Below, one piece after another: positions 50,264-60,036 of a DNA stretch of 64,000 nucleotides; position 1 is the first letter of the stretch, and each line of letters starts with the position of its first letter. This DNA is from Lewinellaceae bacterium. Its GTDB lineage: Bacteria; Bacteroidota; Bacteroidia; Chitinophagales; Saprospiraceae. The translations under genes and the position numbers were made by a program. Below the pieces are notes generated by a model. It saw only the letters and a list, made by a program, of their open reading frames with translations. It did no database searches and had not been told where the DNA came from. Location: NCBI GenBank assembly GCA_020636045.1, contig JACJYP010000009.1, positions 176,960-240,959 of the forward strand, given 5' to 3'.

Positions 50264-50475
50264 TGTCGGCAAGGCCACATTTTCAAGGCCAACAGCGCAC
50301 ATGCCGGATTTTGTTGCGTTTACCCGTAATCCTACCCCCAAACCCAACCTGAAAAACCGCCAGCCATTTCCACGTTTCCAAATTAAATTCGGATAACACC
50401 GTCAAAACACCCCCGCTTGCCCCATTTTTTTCTGAAAAATAATTTTTGGGGCTTCAAAAAACGAATTCCACGTTG

Positions 50476-50483
50476 TACTTTTG
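50476..50483 (+). promoter_or_regulatory. -7 element TACTTTTG of the atp operon
   Basis: A TAnnTTTG match 35 bases before the atpB ATG at 50519. It fixes the start of atpB downstream of the longer open frame. Confidence 0.5.
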
Positions 50484-50518
50484 CAGCCGATTTGACAAAA
50501 GCCTTTCCAGACGTGGAT

Positions 50519-51808
50519 ATGACAGCCTTTCGCAATTTTTGGATCGTATTGATTTTCAGCGGCTTGAGTGTTGCTGCTTTTTCCCAGCACGATAATACAC
50601 AGCAGGGCCATCCGAAGGGATCGGGCCAGACAGGAAACCCTGACGCCGAAGCGCACCACGATTGCGGCCACCTGGTCGGCGAAACAGTCGAGGGCGAATT
50701 CAACGCAGGCGCTACGGCGGTACACCACATTTCCGATGCGAACGCCATCCACCTCTACGGCCACGCATACCTGCACCTGCCCTGCATTCTTTATGCCCCC
50801 GGGCACGGCTGGACGCTGACCACCACCTCCGCATTCCACGCACACCACCACGGCAACGGCGAGGTTTCCAAAGACGGCTACGTACTGGTAGAAGGCTCGA
50901 TCATGCGCATCAAGGACCCCGCGTTCGCTACCGGCGAGCATCCCATCGAGGGGGTTTATCACAAGGAAGTGGCGGCAGGAGGCAAAACCAAAACCATATT
51001 TTCCGTTGTCACCGGCGGCGAATGCAAAGAACTGGAAGCCAAAACGACTTTCGACGGTGGTGTTATGGGCGGCGGCATCACTGGTTTTTACGACTTTTCG
51101 ATCACGCGCAACGTGTTCACCATGTTCCTGACCGCGTTGCTGCTCTTCTTCCTGTTCCGCTCTGCTGCCACGGCAGCCATGCGCCGCGAAGGACAGGCGC
51201 CGAAAGGCATCCAGAATTTCCTCGAACCGTTCTACATTTTCATCCGCGACGAGGTTGCCAAGCCCTCCATCGGCCCCAAGTACGAAAAATACATGCCGTA
51301 CCTGTTGTCGGCATTCTTCTTTATCCTCGGTCTTAACCTGATCGGCCAGATTCCTTTTTTCCCGGGCAGCGCAAACCTGACGGGTAATATTTCGGTTACC
51401 ATCGTACTGGCAGTGCTGACTTTTCTGCTGACCATGCTCAGCAGCAACAAGCACTTCTGGGAACACACGCTTTGGATGCCCGGTATTCCGCCGGTATTGA
51501 AAATATTCATCCTGACGCCGGTAGAGATCCTCGGCATTTTCCTGAAACCCTTCACCCTGCTGTTGCGTCTTTTTGCCAACATCACGGCCGGCCACATCGT
51601 GGTCCTGTGCTTTGTAGGGCTGATCTTCATTTTCGGAGGAGCGGGCACCAGCATCTCGGGAACGATCACAGGCGCTCTGACGGCCATCCCGCTGACGCTG
51701 TTCATGATGGCGCTCGAACTGCTGGTGGCCTTCCTGCAGGCATTCATTTTTACGATGCTTTCGGCCACCTATATCGGCATGGCGCTGGAAGAGCCGCACC
51801 ACCATTAA
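50519..51808 (+). CDS. atpB: ATP synthase F0 subunit a with signal peptide and His-rich N-terminal extension
   Basis: The protein is 429 aa. It begins with a signal-like segment (MTAFRNFWIVLIFSGLSVAA, FSQ). A ~190-residue extension follows that is rich in His (AEAHHDCGH; FHAHHHGNGE). The a-subunit proper (~205-425) has ITRNVFTMFLTALLLFFLF, ALGLNLIGQIPFFPGSA-type text, and the helix LLLRLFANITAGHIVV, whose Arg is the essential channel residue. The C-terminus ends EEPHHH. It forms the proton half-channels next to the c-ring. Long N-terminal extensions are normal in Bacteroidota. Confidence 0.95.
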   Translation: MTAFRNFWIVLIFSGLSVAAFSQHDNTQQGHPKGSGQTGNPDAEAHHDCGHLVGETVEGEFNAGATAVHHISDANAIHLYGHAYLHLPCILYAPGHGWTLTTTSAFHAHHHGNGEVSKDGYVLVEGSIMRIKDPAFATGEHPIEGVYHKEVAAGGKTKTIFSVVTGGECKELEAKTTFDGGVMGGGITGFYDFSITRNVFTMFLTALLLFFLFRSAATAAMRREGQAPKGIQNFLEPFYIFIRDEVAKPSIGPKYEKYMPYLLSAFFFILGLNLIGQIPFFPGSANLTGNISVTIVLAVLTFLLTMLSSNKHFWEHTLWMPGIPPVLKIFILTPVEILGIFLKPFTLLLRLFANITAGHIVVLCFVGLIFIFGGAGTSISGTITGALTAIPLTLFMMALELLVAFLQAFIFTMLSATYIGMALEEPHHH

Positions 51809-51813
51809 ACAGC

Positions 51814-51840
51814 AGACGGCAGACGATGGACGGTGGACGG
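51814..51840 (-). repeat. Heptamer tandem repeat, four units (CCGTCYA family, copy 2)
   Basis: On the reverse strand the sequence reads CCGTCCA, CCGTCCA, TCGTCTG, CCGTCTG-like units in register. It starts 5 bases after the atpB stop codon, in the atpB-atpE gap. Confidence 0.7.
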
Positions 51841-51899
51841 GATAACAGATTGACAATAAAGCAATTCAGTAATATTCACTCACACATAAATCAAATTTT

Positions 51900-52115
51900 A
51901 TGTACGCAGCAATTGGAGCAGGCTTGGCCGCGATCGGCGCCGGTATCGGTGTAGGTACGATCGGTGGTAAAGCTGTAGAAGGCATTGCCCGTCAACCCGA
52001 AGCTGTAGGCGATATCCGCGCTAACATGATCCTCACCGCCGCTCTTGTGGAAGGTGTGGCCCTGGTAGCCATCGTATTGTCCTTCTTCGTGGCCGCCCCC
52101 GGCGTGAACGGCTAA
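51900..52115 (+). CDS. atpE: ATP synthase F0 subunit c
   Basis: The protein is 71 aa. Two helices, AAIGAGLAAIGAGIGVGTIG and MILTAALVEGVALVAIVLSF, are joined by the polar loop GIARQPEAVGDIR. The glycine-rich first helix and the Glu in AALVEGVAL are the c-ring ion site. The Gln and Ser ligands typical of sodium-binding rings are not evident, so proton coupling is likely (inference). It has a 91-base gap from atpB that contains a heptamer repeat. Confidence 0.95.
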   Translation: MYAAIGAGLAAIGAGIGVGTIGGKAVEGIARQPEAVGDIRANMILTAALVEGVALVAIVLSFFVAAPGVNG

Positions 52116-52247
52116 ATGATCTTCGGGCCGGCGCGAAGCGGTTGGCGACGCAATGGCCCGCTTTTTTGAAAAAACGACGGGGAGGAGCCCGGTTTTGACT
52201 ATCGCTTTTCCTTGTTTCTTTTATAAATCCTTAATTCATCATTTCCG

Positions 52248-52760
52248 ATGTTGTTTTTGGTAGACTTTTCCGTCATCAAGCCCGAACCCGGTCTGCTCAT
52301 CTGGACGACCATCATTTTTGGCCTGTTCTGGTTCCTGATGAGCCGTTTCGCTTTCAAGCCCATCGGCGAAAGCCTGAAAAAGCGCGAACTGGACATTCAG
52401 AATTCGCTCGATGAAGCGAAAAAAGCGCGCGAAGAAATGGCAAACCTGCAGGCAGAAAACGAAAAACTGCTCGCACAGGCCCGCGAGGAGCGCTCCCAGA
52501 TCCTGAAAGAGGCCAAAGAGGCCAAAGACGAGATCATCGCTGAAGCAAAAGAGCGCGCCAACGCCGAGTACAAGCGCAAAGTGGAAAGCGCCCTTCAGGA
52601 TATCGAAAATCAAAAGCAGGCCGCTTTGGTGGCGCTGAAAAACCAGGCCGGACAAATGGCGATCGAGATCGCCGAGAAAGTCCTGCACAAAGAGCTGTCC
52701 GACAAAAACGCGCAGGAAGCCTACGCAAAGTCGCTGGCCGATAACATCAAATTAAACTAA
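52248..52760 (+). CDS. atpF: ATP synthase F0 subunit b
   Basis: The protein is 170 aa. An N-terminal membrane helix (LLIWTTIIFGLFWFLMSRFA) leads into FKPIGESLKKRE, then a long charged coiled coil (SLDEAKKAREEMANLQAENE; EERSQILKEAKEAKDEIIAE) to AIEIAEKVLHKELSD. It is the stator stalk that binds delta and alpha. Length is normal. Confidence 0.95.
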   Translation: MLFLVDFSVIKPEPGLLIWTTIIFGLFWFLMSRFAFKPIGESLKKRELDIQNSLDEAKKAREEMANLQAENEKLLAQAREERSQILKEAKEAKDEIIAEAKERANAEYKRKVESALQDIENQKQAALVALKNQAGQMAIEIAEKVLHKELSDKNAQEAYAKSLADNIKLN

Positions 52761-52810
52761 AAACGGTTTTCGGCTAACGTTACAGGGCTTGCGGCAATAA
52801 AAACCGTACG

Positions 52811-52841
52811 CCGTCTACCGTCCACCGTCCACCGTCTATCG
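52811..52841 (+). repeat. Heptamer tandem repeat, four units (CCGTCYA family, copy 3)
   Basis: CCGTCTA, CCGTCCA, CCGTCCA, CCGTCTA in perfect register, followed by TCG, in the atpF-atpH gap just before the atpH ATG. Confidence 0.75.
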
Positions 52842-52849
52842 TATCAACC

Positions 52850-53410
52850 ATGTCCGTAGCAAGAATTGCCACCCGTTACGCCAAGTCGCTGATCGAACTG
52901 GCCATCGAGCAGGGGAAGCTGGAGCAGGTGCATGCCGACATCAGCACCCTGAAAGAAGCAGCCGGCAACCGCGACCTGTACCTGATGCTGAAAAGCCCGA
53001 TCATCCACGCCGACAAAAAGATCGCCGTGCTGGACGCCATTTTCAAAGGCAAGATCGACGCGCTTACCATGAGTTACCTGCAACTGCTGGTCAACAAAGG
53101 CCGCGAATCGTACGTGCCCGAGATTGCGCATGAATTCGGTGCGCAGTATAAGTTGCTGAAAAAGATCACGACGGTCAGGGTCATCACCGCAGTGCCGCTG
53201 AGCGAAGGCGTGATGGAAGACCTGAAAAAGCGCCTGCTGGCCAGCGATATCACTTCCGACCATCTGGAAGTAGTGACGAAAGTCGACCCCGAACTGATCG
53301 GCGGCTTTGTGCTGGAATTCGACGACAAGCGCTACGACGCTTCGGTAAGCCACAAACTGGACGAACTGAAGTCCCAATTCATGAAAAACCTGTATGTGAA
53401 GGAATTCTGA
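52850..53410 (+). CDS. atpH: ATP synthase F1 subunit delta
   Basis: The protein is 186 aa. It starts VARIATRYAKSLIELAIEQG, the conserved OSCP/delta N-terminus, has SPIIHADKKIAVLDAIF and ends with VDPELIGGFVLEFDDKRYDA and SHKLDELKSQF. It links the b stalk to the top of F1. The ATG is 9 bases after the heptamer repeat. Confidence 0.95.
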   Translation: MSVARIATRYAKSLIELAIEQGKLEQVHADISTLKEAAGNRDLYLMLKSPIIHADKKIAVLDAIFKGKIDALTMSYLQLLVNKGRESYVPEIAHEFGAQYKLLKKITTVRVITAVPLSEGVMEDLKKRLLASDITSDHLEVVTKVDPELIGGFVLEFDDKRYDASVSHKLDELKSQFMKNLYVKEF

Positions 53411-53468
53411 CACATACCCCTGTTTCGAACACTATTTTGATCAAAATAACACAAGTCAATTAAATAAC

Positions 53469-55058
<1,590 letters not shown>

Positions 55059-55060
55059 TG

Positions 55061-55120
55061 AATGTGCTAATTTGCTAATGAGAGAATGTGCTAATGGGGG
55101 GGATATGATAATGTGCTGAT
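55061..55120 (+). repeat. Octamer repeat array, left flank of the four-helix-bundle cassette
   Basis: AATGTGCTAAT-type units occur at 55061, 55085 and 55110 (about 24 bases apart), with TTTGCTAATG at 55071. The segment 55061-55080 is the reverse complement of 55524-55543 with one mismatch, giving a 20-base inverted repeat around the gene at 55148. It begins 2 bases after the atpA stop. Confidence 0.75.
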
Positions 55121-55147
55121 TTGACAACAAAGTAGACCTCAAAAAAC

Positions 55148-55513
55148 ATGACGCTGGAATCAGTCAACGAAAACCCTGTTCTCCGGCACACATTTGAGTT
55201 TGCTTTGTTGGTGGATGCATATACGGCACATTTATACGAGTTGCGCAGATACGATTTGGCGAGGCTATTATTCCGTACCGGAACATCGATTGGAGCCAAT
55301 GTATTCGAAGCGCAACACCCTGAAAGCAGACAGGACTTTGTTCACAAGATGAAAATCGCGGCGAAAGAGGCGGCTGAAACCAATTTCTGGTTACTGATCT
55401 GTCAAAATCGCCCCGGATATCCAACTTGTGACCATTTGCTGGCCAAACACGATGAGATCAACAGATTGCTCAGCGCAATCATTTCTTCATCGAAAAAGGC
55501 AAACCCTGATTAA
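55148..55513 (+). CDS. Four-helix-bundle (23S rRNA intervening-sequence-type) protein inserted in the atp operon
   Basis: The protein is 121 aa. The pattern LVDAYTAHLYELRRYDLARL, RTGTSIGANVFEAQHPESRQ, DFVHKMKIAAKEAAETNFWL and LAKHDEINRLLSAIISSSKK matches the four-helix-bundle family (TIGR02436 type), first seen as ORFs in 23S rRNA intervening sequences and related to the Avd protein of diversity-generating retroelements. It lies between atpA and atpG, flanked by inverted octamer arrays (55061-55120 and 55524-55592), and looks like an insertion. No reverse transcriptase is nearby. Its function is unknown; it is a basic protein that may bind nucleic acid. Confidence 0.85.
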   Translation: MTLESVNENPVLRHTFEFALLVDAYTAHLYELRRYDLARLLFRTGTSIGANVFEAQHPESRQDFVHKMKIAAKEAAETNFWLLICQNRPGYPTCDHLLAKHDEINRLLSAIISSSKKANPD

Positions 55514-55523
55514 TACATTGCCT

Positions 55524-55592
55524 CATTAGCACATTAGCACATTAAATGAATTGCCCCAATAGCACTTTTACACATTAACACATTAGCACATT
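55524..55592 (-). repeat. Octamer repeat array, right flank of the four-helix-bundle cassette
   Basis: CATTAGCACATTAGCACATT (55524-55543) and CACATTAACACATTAGCACA at 55571-55590 are tandem 8-base units (CACATTAG), in the orientation opposite to the left array. The right edge is 7 bases from the atpG ATG. Confidence 0.75.
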
Positions 55593-55598
55593 TTAAAA

Positions 55599-56486
55599 AT
55601 GGCTGGCGGTTTAAAAGAAGTACGCGAACGGATCAAATCGGTTGTCAATACGCAGCAGATCACGAAAGCCATGAAAATGGTATCGGCTGCTAAGTTGCGC
55701 AAAGCACAGGGCGCCATCGTGCAGATGCGCCCCTATGCCGACCGGCTGAACCGGATGCTTTCCAATATCCTTTCGAATCTCGACGGCGGCGCTACGACCA
55801 GTTTCGGCAAAGAACGCACTGTAAACAACGTGCTGGTAGTGATCATCACGTCCAATCGCGGCTTGTGCGGCGCCTTCAACACGAATATCTGTAAAGAAGC
55901 CATCGCCCTGATCGATGAGAAATACGGCAGGCAGCGCCGCGACGGAAAAGTGAGTGTGATGTTTGTCGGCAAAAAAGGGTACGACTATTTCCGCCGCCGT
56001 TTCCGCGACTTTAATTACATCTCCGAGCACATCCCCGTGTACGATAACCCTGCTTACGAAAACGTAAGTCTGGTTTCCCGTGCGCAAATGGATGCTTTTT
56101 CGAACGGACAGTACGATGCCGTGGAGATCGTGTATGGCCGCTTCAAAAATGCGGCTACGCAGATCCCGACTGCCGAGCAATGGCTCCCGGTACCGAAAAT
56201 GGAAAAAGATCCCTCGCAAAAACGCGCGGATTACATTTTCGAACCCGACCAGCAGCAACTGCTTGAAAACCTGGTACCGAGCATCCTCCAGTTGTCGTTT
56301 CACAAAACCCTGCTCGATACCCAGGCTTCCGAACACGGCGCCCGGATGACAGCCATGGACAAAGCGACTGAAAACGCCGAGGAACTGCTCAAGGAACTTC
56401 GCATCAACTACAACAAAGCCCGTCAGGAAGCGATCACGACCGAACTCGGCGAGATCGTCGGCGGCGCAGCGGCACTGGAAGGGTAA
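55599..56486 (+). CDS. atpG: ATP synthase F1 subunit gamma
   Basis: The protein is 295 aa. N-terminal LKEVRERIKSVVNTQQITKA with MKMVSAAKLRKAQ and the C-terminal SEHGARMTAMDKATENAEEL with LRINYNKARQEAITTELGEI form the central-stalk coiled coil; the middle has ITSNRGLCGAFNTNI. It is the rotor shaft. It is the last atp gene of this operon; a strong terminator follows at 56516. Confidence 0.97.
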   Translation: MAGGLKEVRERIKSVVNTQQITKAMKMVSAAKLRKAQGAIVQMRPYADRLNRMLSNILSNLDGGATTSFGKERTVNNVLVVIITSNRGLCGAFNTNICKEAIALIDEKYGRQRRDGKVSVMFVGKKGYDYFRRRFRDFNYISEHIPVYDNPAYENVSLVSRAQMDAFSNGQYDAVEIVYGRFKNAATQIPTAEQWLPVPKMEKDPSQKRADYIFEPDQQQLLENLVPSILQLSFHKTLLDTQASEHGARMTAMDKATENAEELLKELRINYNKARQEAITTELGEIVGGAAALEG

Positions 56487-56515
56487 ACACTTTCAGTTAC
56501 ATATACGACGATTTG

Positions 56516-56553
56516 CACAGGCCATCCGGCATTCCGGATGGCCTGTGTTTTTT
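56516..56553 (+). terminator. Terminator of the atp operon
   Basis: CACAGGCCATCCGG (56516-56529) and CCGGATGGCCTGTG (56534-56547) form a perfect 14-base stem with loop CATT and six T. Confidence 0.95.
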
Positions 56554-56650
56554 ACCCCGCCTATACCGCCCCTGTTCCCGCCATTTGGCCTGTTCGTCCA
56601 TTTTTTCGGCCATTTTGATATCCGGAGGCGATCTTCATTCAAAAAACAGC

Positions 56651-57505
56651 ATGGAGTATCGCGAATTTGACCCCCACCCCGCCCTGAAACCCTACGTGGA
56701 AAATTTCTGGCTGATGTCCGGCATCTCTTCCTGCGAACAAGTGATCGTACCGGACGGCAATACGGGTCTGATGTTTGTCGGAAACGGTGTTTTCAGGTCA
56801 CAGGCCGACGGACAAGGATTTGTGGACATGAGCGGACGGGCGGTCGTCGTGGGGCAAAAAAGCCGCCCGGCGCGCTACCGCTTCAGTTCGACGGACCGGT
56901 TCGGCACCTTCGGCGTGCGATTCAGGCCGGCGGGACTTGCCGTTTTTACCGGTATTGCTCCTGTCAGCCTGGTGGATCGGGCTGTTGCGGCAGAAACGCT
57001 GTTCGGACCGGAATCAATTGTAGCGGACAACAACATCAGAAACGCAAAACAGCCGGCCACTATGGTTTACGAGACCAACAGGCTGTTGTTGCGGTGTTTC
57101 AAAGGCGCCGATCCGCGGCAACAGATCGCCGAACAAATGGCCGGCATGATCTTCAGAAAACACGGGCACTATCAGGCGGAACACTGGGTACGCCATTTCG
57201 GCATTTCCGAGCGGCAGATAGAACGCCTGTTCCGGCAATACATAGGCCTTCGCCCCAAGACCTTCGCGCGGATCGTACGCTTCAACCACAGTATCGTGCA
57301 GCACAATTACCGTCCGCAGCAACGTATGACCGACCTGGCGTACGCTACCGGCTACTACGACCAGATGCATTTTATCAAGGAAGTGAAAGCCTTCACCCGG
57401 CAAACGCCCAAAACATACTTCCAGGGCCACCCGGGGTCCTGGTCGGGCATACTAAAGAACATTTTATCCAAACATTTTGGCAGCCAGAACCCGGCGTTGG
57501 GCTGA
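56651..57505 (+). CDS. AraC-family transcriptional regulator
   Basis: The protein is 284 aa from ATG 56651 (MEYREFDPHPALKPYVENFW); the open frame upstream runs back through the atp terminator and is rejected. The N-terminal domain (~1-150, VIVPDGNTGLMFVGNG; GTFGVRFRPAGLAVFTGI) matches the DUF6597-type domain common in Bacteroidota AraC proteins. The C-terminal HTH (~165-284) has HFGISERQIERLFRQYIGLR and YATGYYDQMHFIKEVKAF. It likely controls the outer-membrane receptor gene that begins 103 bases downstream (inference from adjacency). Confidence 0.9.
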   Translation: MEYREFDPHPALKPYVENFWLMSGISSCEQVIVPDGNTGLMFVGNGVFRSQADGQGFVDMSGRAVVVGQKSRPARYRFSSTDRFGTFGVRFRPAGLAVFTGIAPVSLVDRAVAAETLFGPESIVADNNIRNAKQPATMVYETNRLLLRCFKGADPRQQIAEQMAGMIFRKHGHYQAEHWVRHFGISERQIERLFRQYIGLRPKTFARIVRFNHSIVQHNYRPQQRMTDLAYATGYYDQMHFIKEVKAFTRQTPKTYFQGHPGSWSGILKNILSKHFGSQNPALG

Positions 57506-57608
57506 CGCAGTTGCACTTTCATCGGAGCTGTCGGTTTTTTACTATTCGCAAGGGTGTATTGATTCGAGTTTTGCAGAACACTATTTCTGCCAGTTTCAAT
57601 GTAATACC

Positions 57609-60035
57609 ATGCGGATCAACACAATACTACTACTGCTTGCCCTGGCGCCCATGTGCAGATCGCTCATGGCGCAGTCGACGATCAGCGGCGCCGTCACCGA
57701 TGCCCGCAACCAGCCCCTGGAATTTGTCAACATCACCCTGCACCGCAGCGCCGACAGCGTTTTTGTAAAGGGAAATCTCAGCGACGCGCAGGGGCGCTAC
57801 GAACTTGCGCCGGTAGACAACGGCGAATATTTCATCCGGGCGACCTTGCTGGGCTACGATGTCGTGCAATCGCCGGCATTTGCCGTGAAGGGGCAATCGG
57901 TGTCGGCGCCCGATCTTGCACTTGGTGAAAAAAACACCTCATTGGGCGAAGTGACGGTCAGCGCGGAAAAACCTTTTATCGAACGAACGCTCGACAAACT
58001 GATCGTCAACGTAGAGAACAGCATCGTCAGCGCCGGCGCCTCGGTACTGGAAGTATTGGAGCATTCACCCAATATCCTTGTGGATCAGGAAGGAAATATC
58101 AGCCTGAGGGGTCGCCAGGGCGTGATCGTCATGCTCGACGACAAGCGCCTGCTGCTCAGCGGCGCCGAACTCGCCAACATGCTGCGCGGCATGCCCTCAT
58201 CCTCCATCGAAAAGATCGAGATCATCACAAACCCTTCCGCCAAATACGACGCAGAAGGGAATGCAGGCATCATCAACCTGAAAACGAAAAAAGACCAGCG
58301 CCTGGGCACCAACGGCAACCTATTGCTATCCGGCGGCCACGGAAAATATCCGAAAGCGACGGCGGGGTTCGACCTGAACCACCGCTCCAGGCGGCTCAAC
58401 CTGTTTGCCGGCTACAACTACAGTTACAACAAGTACTTCAACAACCTCGTGCTGTTCAGAAAATTCAGCGAAAACGGCGCAGTGCAGCAGATATACGACC
58501 AGGACAATTTTATCGCATACCCGAATAAAACCCACACGCCGCGACTGGGCCTCGACTACACGCCTTCCGACAAGACGACCGTCGGTATGCTGTTCACTGC
58601 GGTCAGCAACCGCTTCAAACCAGCAGCCGACAACGAATCCTATATTCTCGCCCCCGATGAAACCATCCTCGGCCGTTTTACGACCACGAATCGCTCCCGG
58701 GACCAATGGGACAACGTATCTGGCAATCTGAACCTCAGGCACAACCTCGGCGAAAAAAATGGCGAACTAAGCGCTGATCTGGATTATGCGCGCTACTGGA
58801 ATTCCACCGATCAGTTGTTCAATACCCGGCGCTTCGACAGCGAGAACGTACTAACGGGCACAGACTACCTGCGTGGCGACATCGGTGGTTTCCTGAACCT
58901 CTATTCCGCAAAAGCGGACTATTCCGTGCCGCTGGGAAAATCGGGCAAACTGGAAGCAGGGGTAAAATCGAGCCTGGTAAAGACGGATAACGACCTGAAA
59001 TACTTCATTTTACAAAACGGAGAAGAAGTGCTCGACGACCGGCAAAGCAACCACTTTTTATACGATGAAAACATCAATGCAGGCTACCTGAACTGGAGCC
59101 GCGAGTGGAAAAAATGGAACATGCAAGTCGGTCTGCGCGGCGAGCAGACGGTAGCAGACGGCAATCAGGTCACAACCGACAGCAGTTTTCACCGCAATTA
59201 TTTCCAGCTGTTCCCCAGCGCGTTCCTGAATTATACGCCCTCGGAAAAACACACCTGGGGCGTTTCTGTCAGCCGGCGCATCAACAGGCCGAATTACCAG
59301 CAACTCAACCCCTTCCGCGCCTTTGTGGACCCCACTACGTTCCGGGAAGGCAATCCTTTCCTGCAACCGCAACTGACTTATTCGCTCGAACTGACACACA
59401 CCTTCCGTCAGCGGTTCAACACCACGCTGGGCTACAGCACCACCAGCGACAATATCACCTATGTGCTGCTGCAAAACGACCAGGAGAAATCCACCATTGT
59501 GACCAACCGGAACATCGATCGATATGAATACTTCTCTCTGGCTTTCAATGCGCCGTTCAGCATCACCAAATGGTGGACCCTGACGACGGACCTCAACTTT
59601 TTTTACCACCGCTTTGCCGGAGAGGTCGCGGGGTTCGATCTGGACCAGTCGAGCCCTGTCTTTTACGGCACGGGTACGAACACCTTCCGACTGCCCGGCG
59701 GATGGACGGCCGAACTGAGCGGCTTTTACCACTCCAGCCACGTTTTTTCCATCTCTACCATTAAGCCGTTCTGGATGCTCAATGCCGGCGTCCAAAAAAC
59801 GCTTTGGGACGGCCGCGGCACGCTGCGCCTGAACGTGCGGGATATTTTCTGGCGCGGATGGCCGCGCGGCAGTACGCAGTTCGGCAACATCGACGAGGTA
59901 TTCAAAAGTTACCGGGAGTCGCGCGTAGGCACGCTGGCGCTTTCCTATCGTTTCGGGAAAAAGACCGTGCAACAGGCGCGCCGACGCCAAACGGGGGCAG
60001 AAGAAGAAAAACGCAGGGCCACCTCCGGCGGATAG
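57609..60035 (+). CDS. TonB-dependent-receptor-like outer-membrane barrel with CarboxypepD_reg domain
   Basis: The protein is 808 aa from ATG 57609, the start of a signal peptide (MRINTILLLLALAPMCRSLM, AQ). In order: CarboxypepD_reg-like domain (~25-105, ISGAVTDARNQPLEFVNITL); plug domain (~120-215, NSIVSAGASVLEVLEHSPNI; SIEKIEIITNPSAKYDAEGN); and an outer-membrane barrel of OMP_b-brl_3 type to the C-terminus (YTPSEKHTWGVSVSRRINRP). No separate TonB box is evident, and there is no SusD partner, so it is probably not a SusCD sugar system. It is convergent with the NHL gene, with one base between stop codons. Confidence 0.88.
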   Translation: MRINTILLLLALAPMCRSLMAQSTISGAVTDARNQPLEFVNITLHRSADSVFVKGNLSDAQGRYELAPVDNGEYFIRATLLGYDVVQSPAFAVKGQSVSAPDLALGEKNTSLGEVTVSAEKPFIERTLDKLIVNVENSIVSAGASVLEVLEHSPNILVDQEGNISLRGRQGVIVMLDDKRLLLSGAELANMLRGMPSSSIEKIEIITNPSAKYDAEGNAGIINLKTKKDQRLGTNGNLLLSGGHGKYPKATAGFDLNHRSRRLNLFAGYNYSYNKYFNNLVLFRKFSENGAVQQIYDQDNFIAYPNKTHTPRLGLDYTPSDKTTVGMLFTAVSNRFKPAADNESYILAPDETILGRFTTTNRSRDQWDNVSGNLNLRHNLGEKNGELSADLDYARYWNSTDQLFNTRRFDSENVLTGTDYLRGDIGGFLNLYSAKADYSVPLGKSGKLEAGVKSSLVKTDNDLKYFILQNGEEVLDDRQSNHFLYDENINAGYLNWSREWKKWNMQVGLRGEQTVADGNQVTTDSSFHRNYFQLFPSAFLNYTPSEKHTWGVSVSRRINRPNYQQLNPFRAFVDPTTFREGNPFLQPQLTYSLELTHTFRQRFNTTLGYSTTSDNITYVLLQNDQEKSTIVTNRNIDRYEYFSLAFNAPFSITKWWTLTTDLNFFYHRFAGEVAGFDLDQSSPVFYGTGTNTFRLPGGWTAELSGFYHSSHVFSISTIKPFWMLNAGVQKTLWDGRGTLRLNVRDIFWRGWPRGSTQFGNIDEVFKSYRESRVGTLALSYRFGKKTVQQARRRQTGAEEEKRRATSGG

Positions 60036-60036
60036 A

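Noticed and set aside
55148..55513. Diversity-generating retroelement
   Set aside because: The four-helix-bundle protein is Avd-related, but no reverse transcriptase, template repeat or variable-repeat gene is present within the window.
55061..55592. CRISPR array at the octamer repeats
   Set aside because: Units are 8 bases in short tandem runs with no unique spacers of 30-40 bases and no cas genes.
57609..60035. SusC/SusD polysaccharide uptake pair
   Set aside because: There is no SusD-like lipoprotein downstream; the next gene is a convergent NHL propeller protein, and the barrel is of the shorter OMP_b-brl_3 type.
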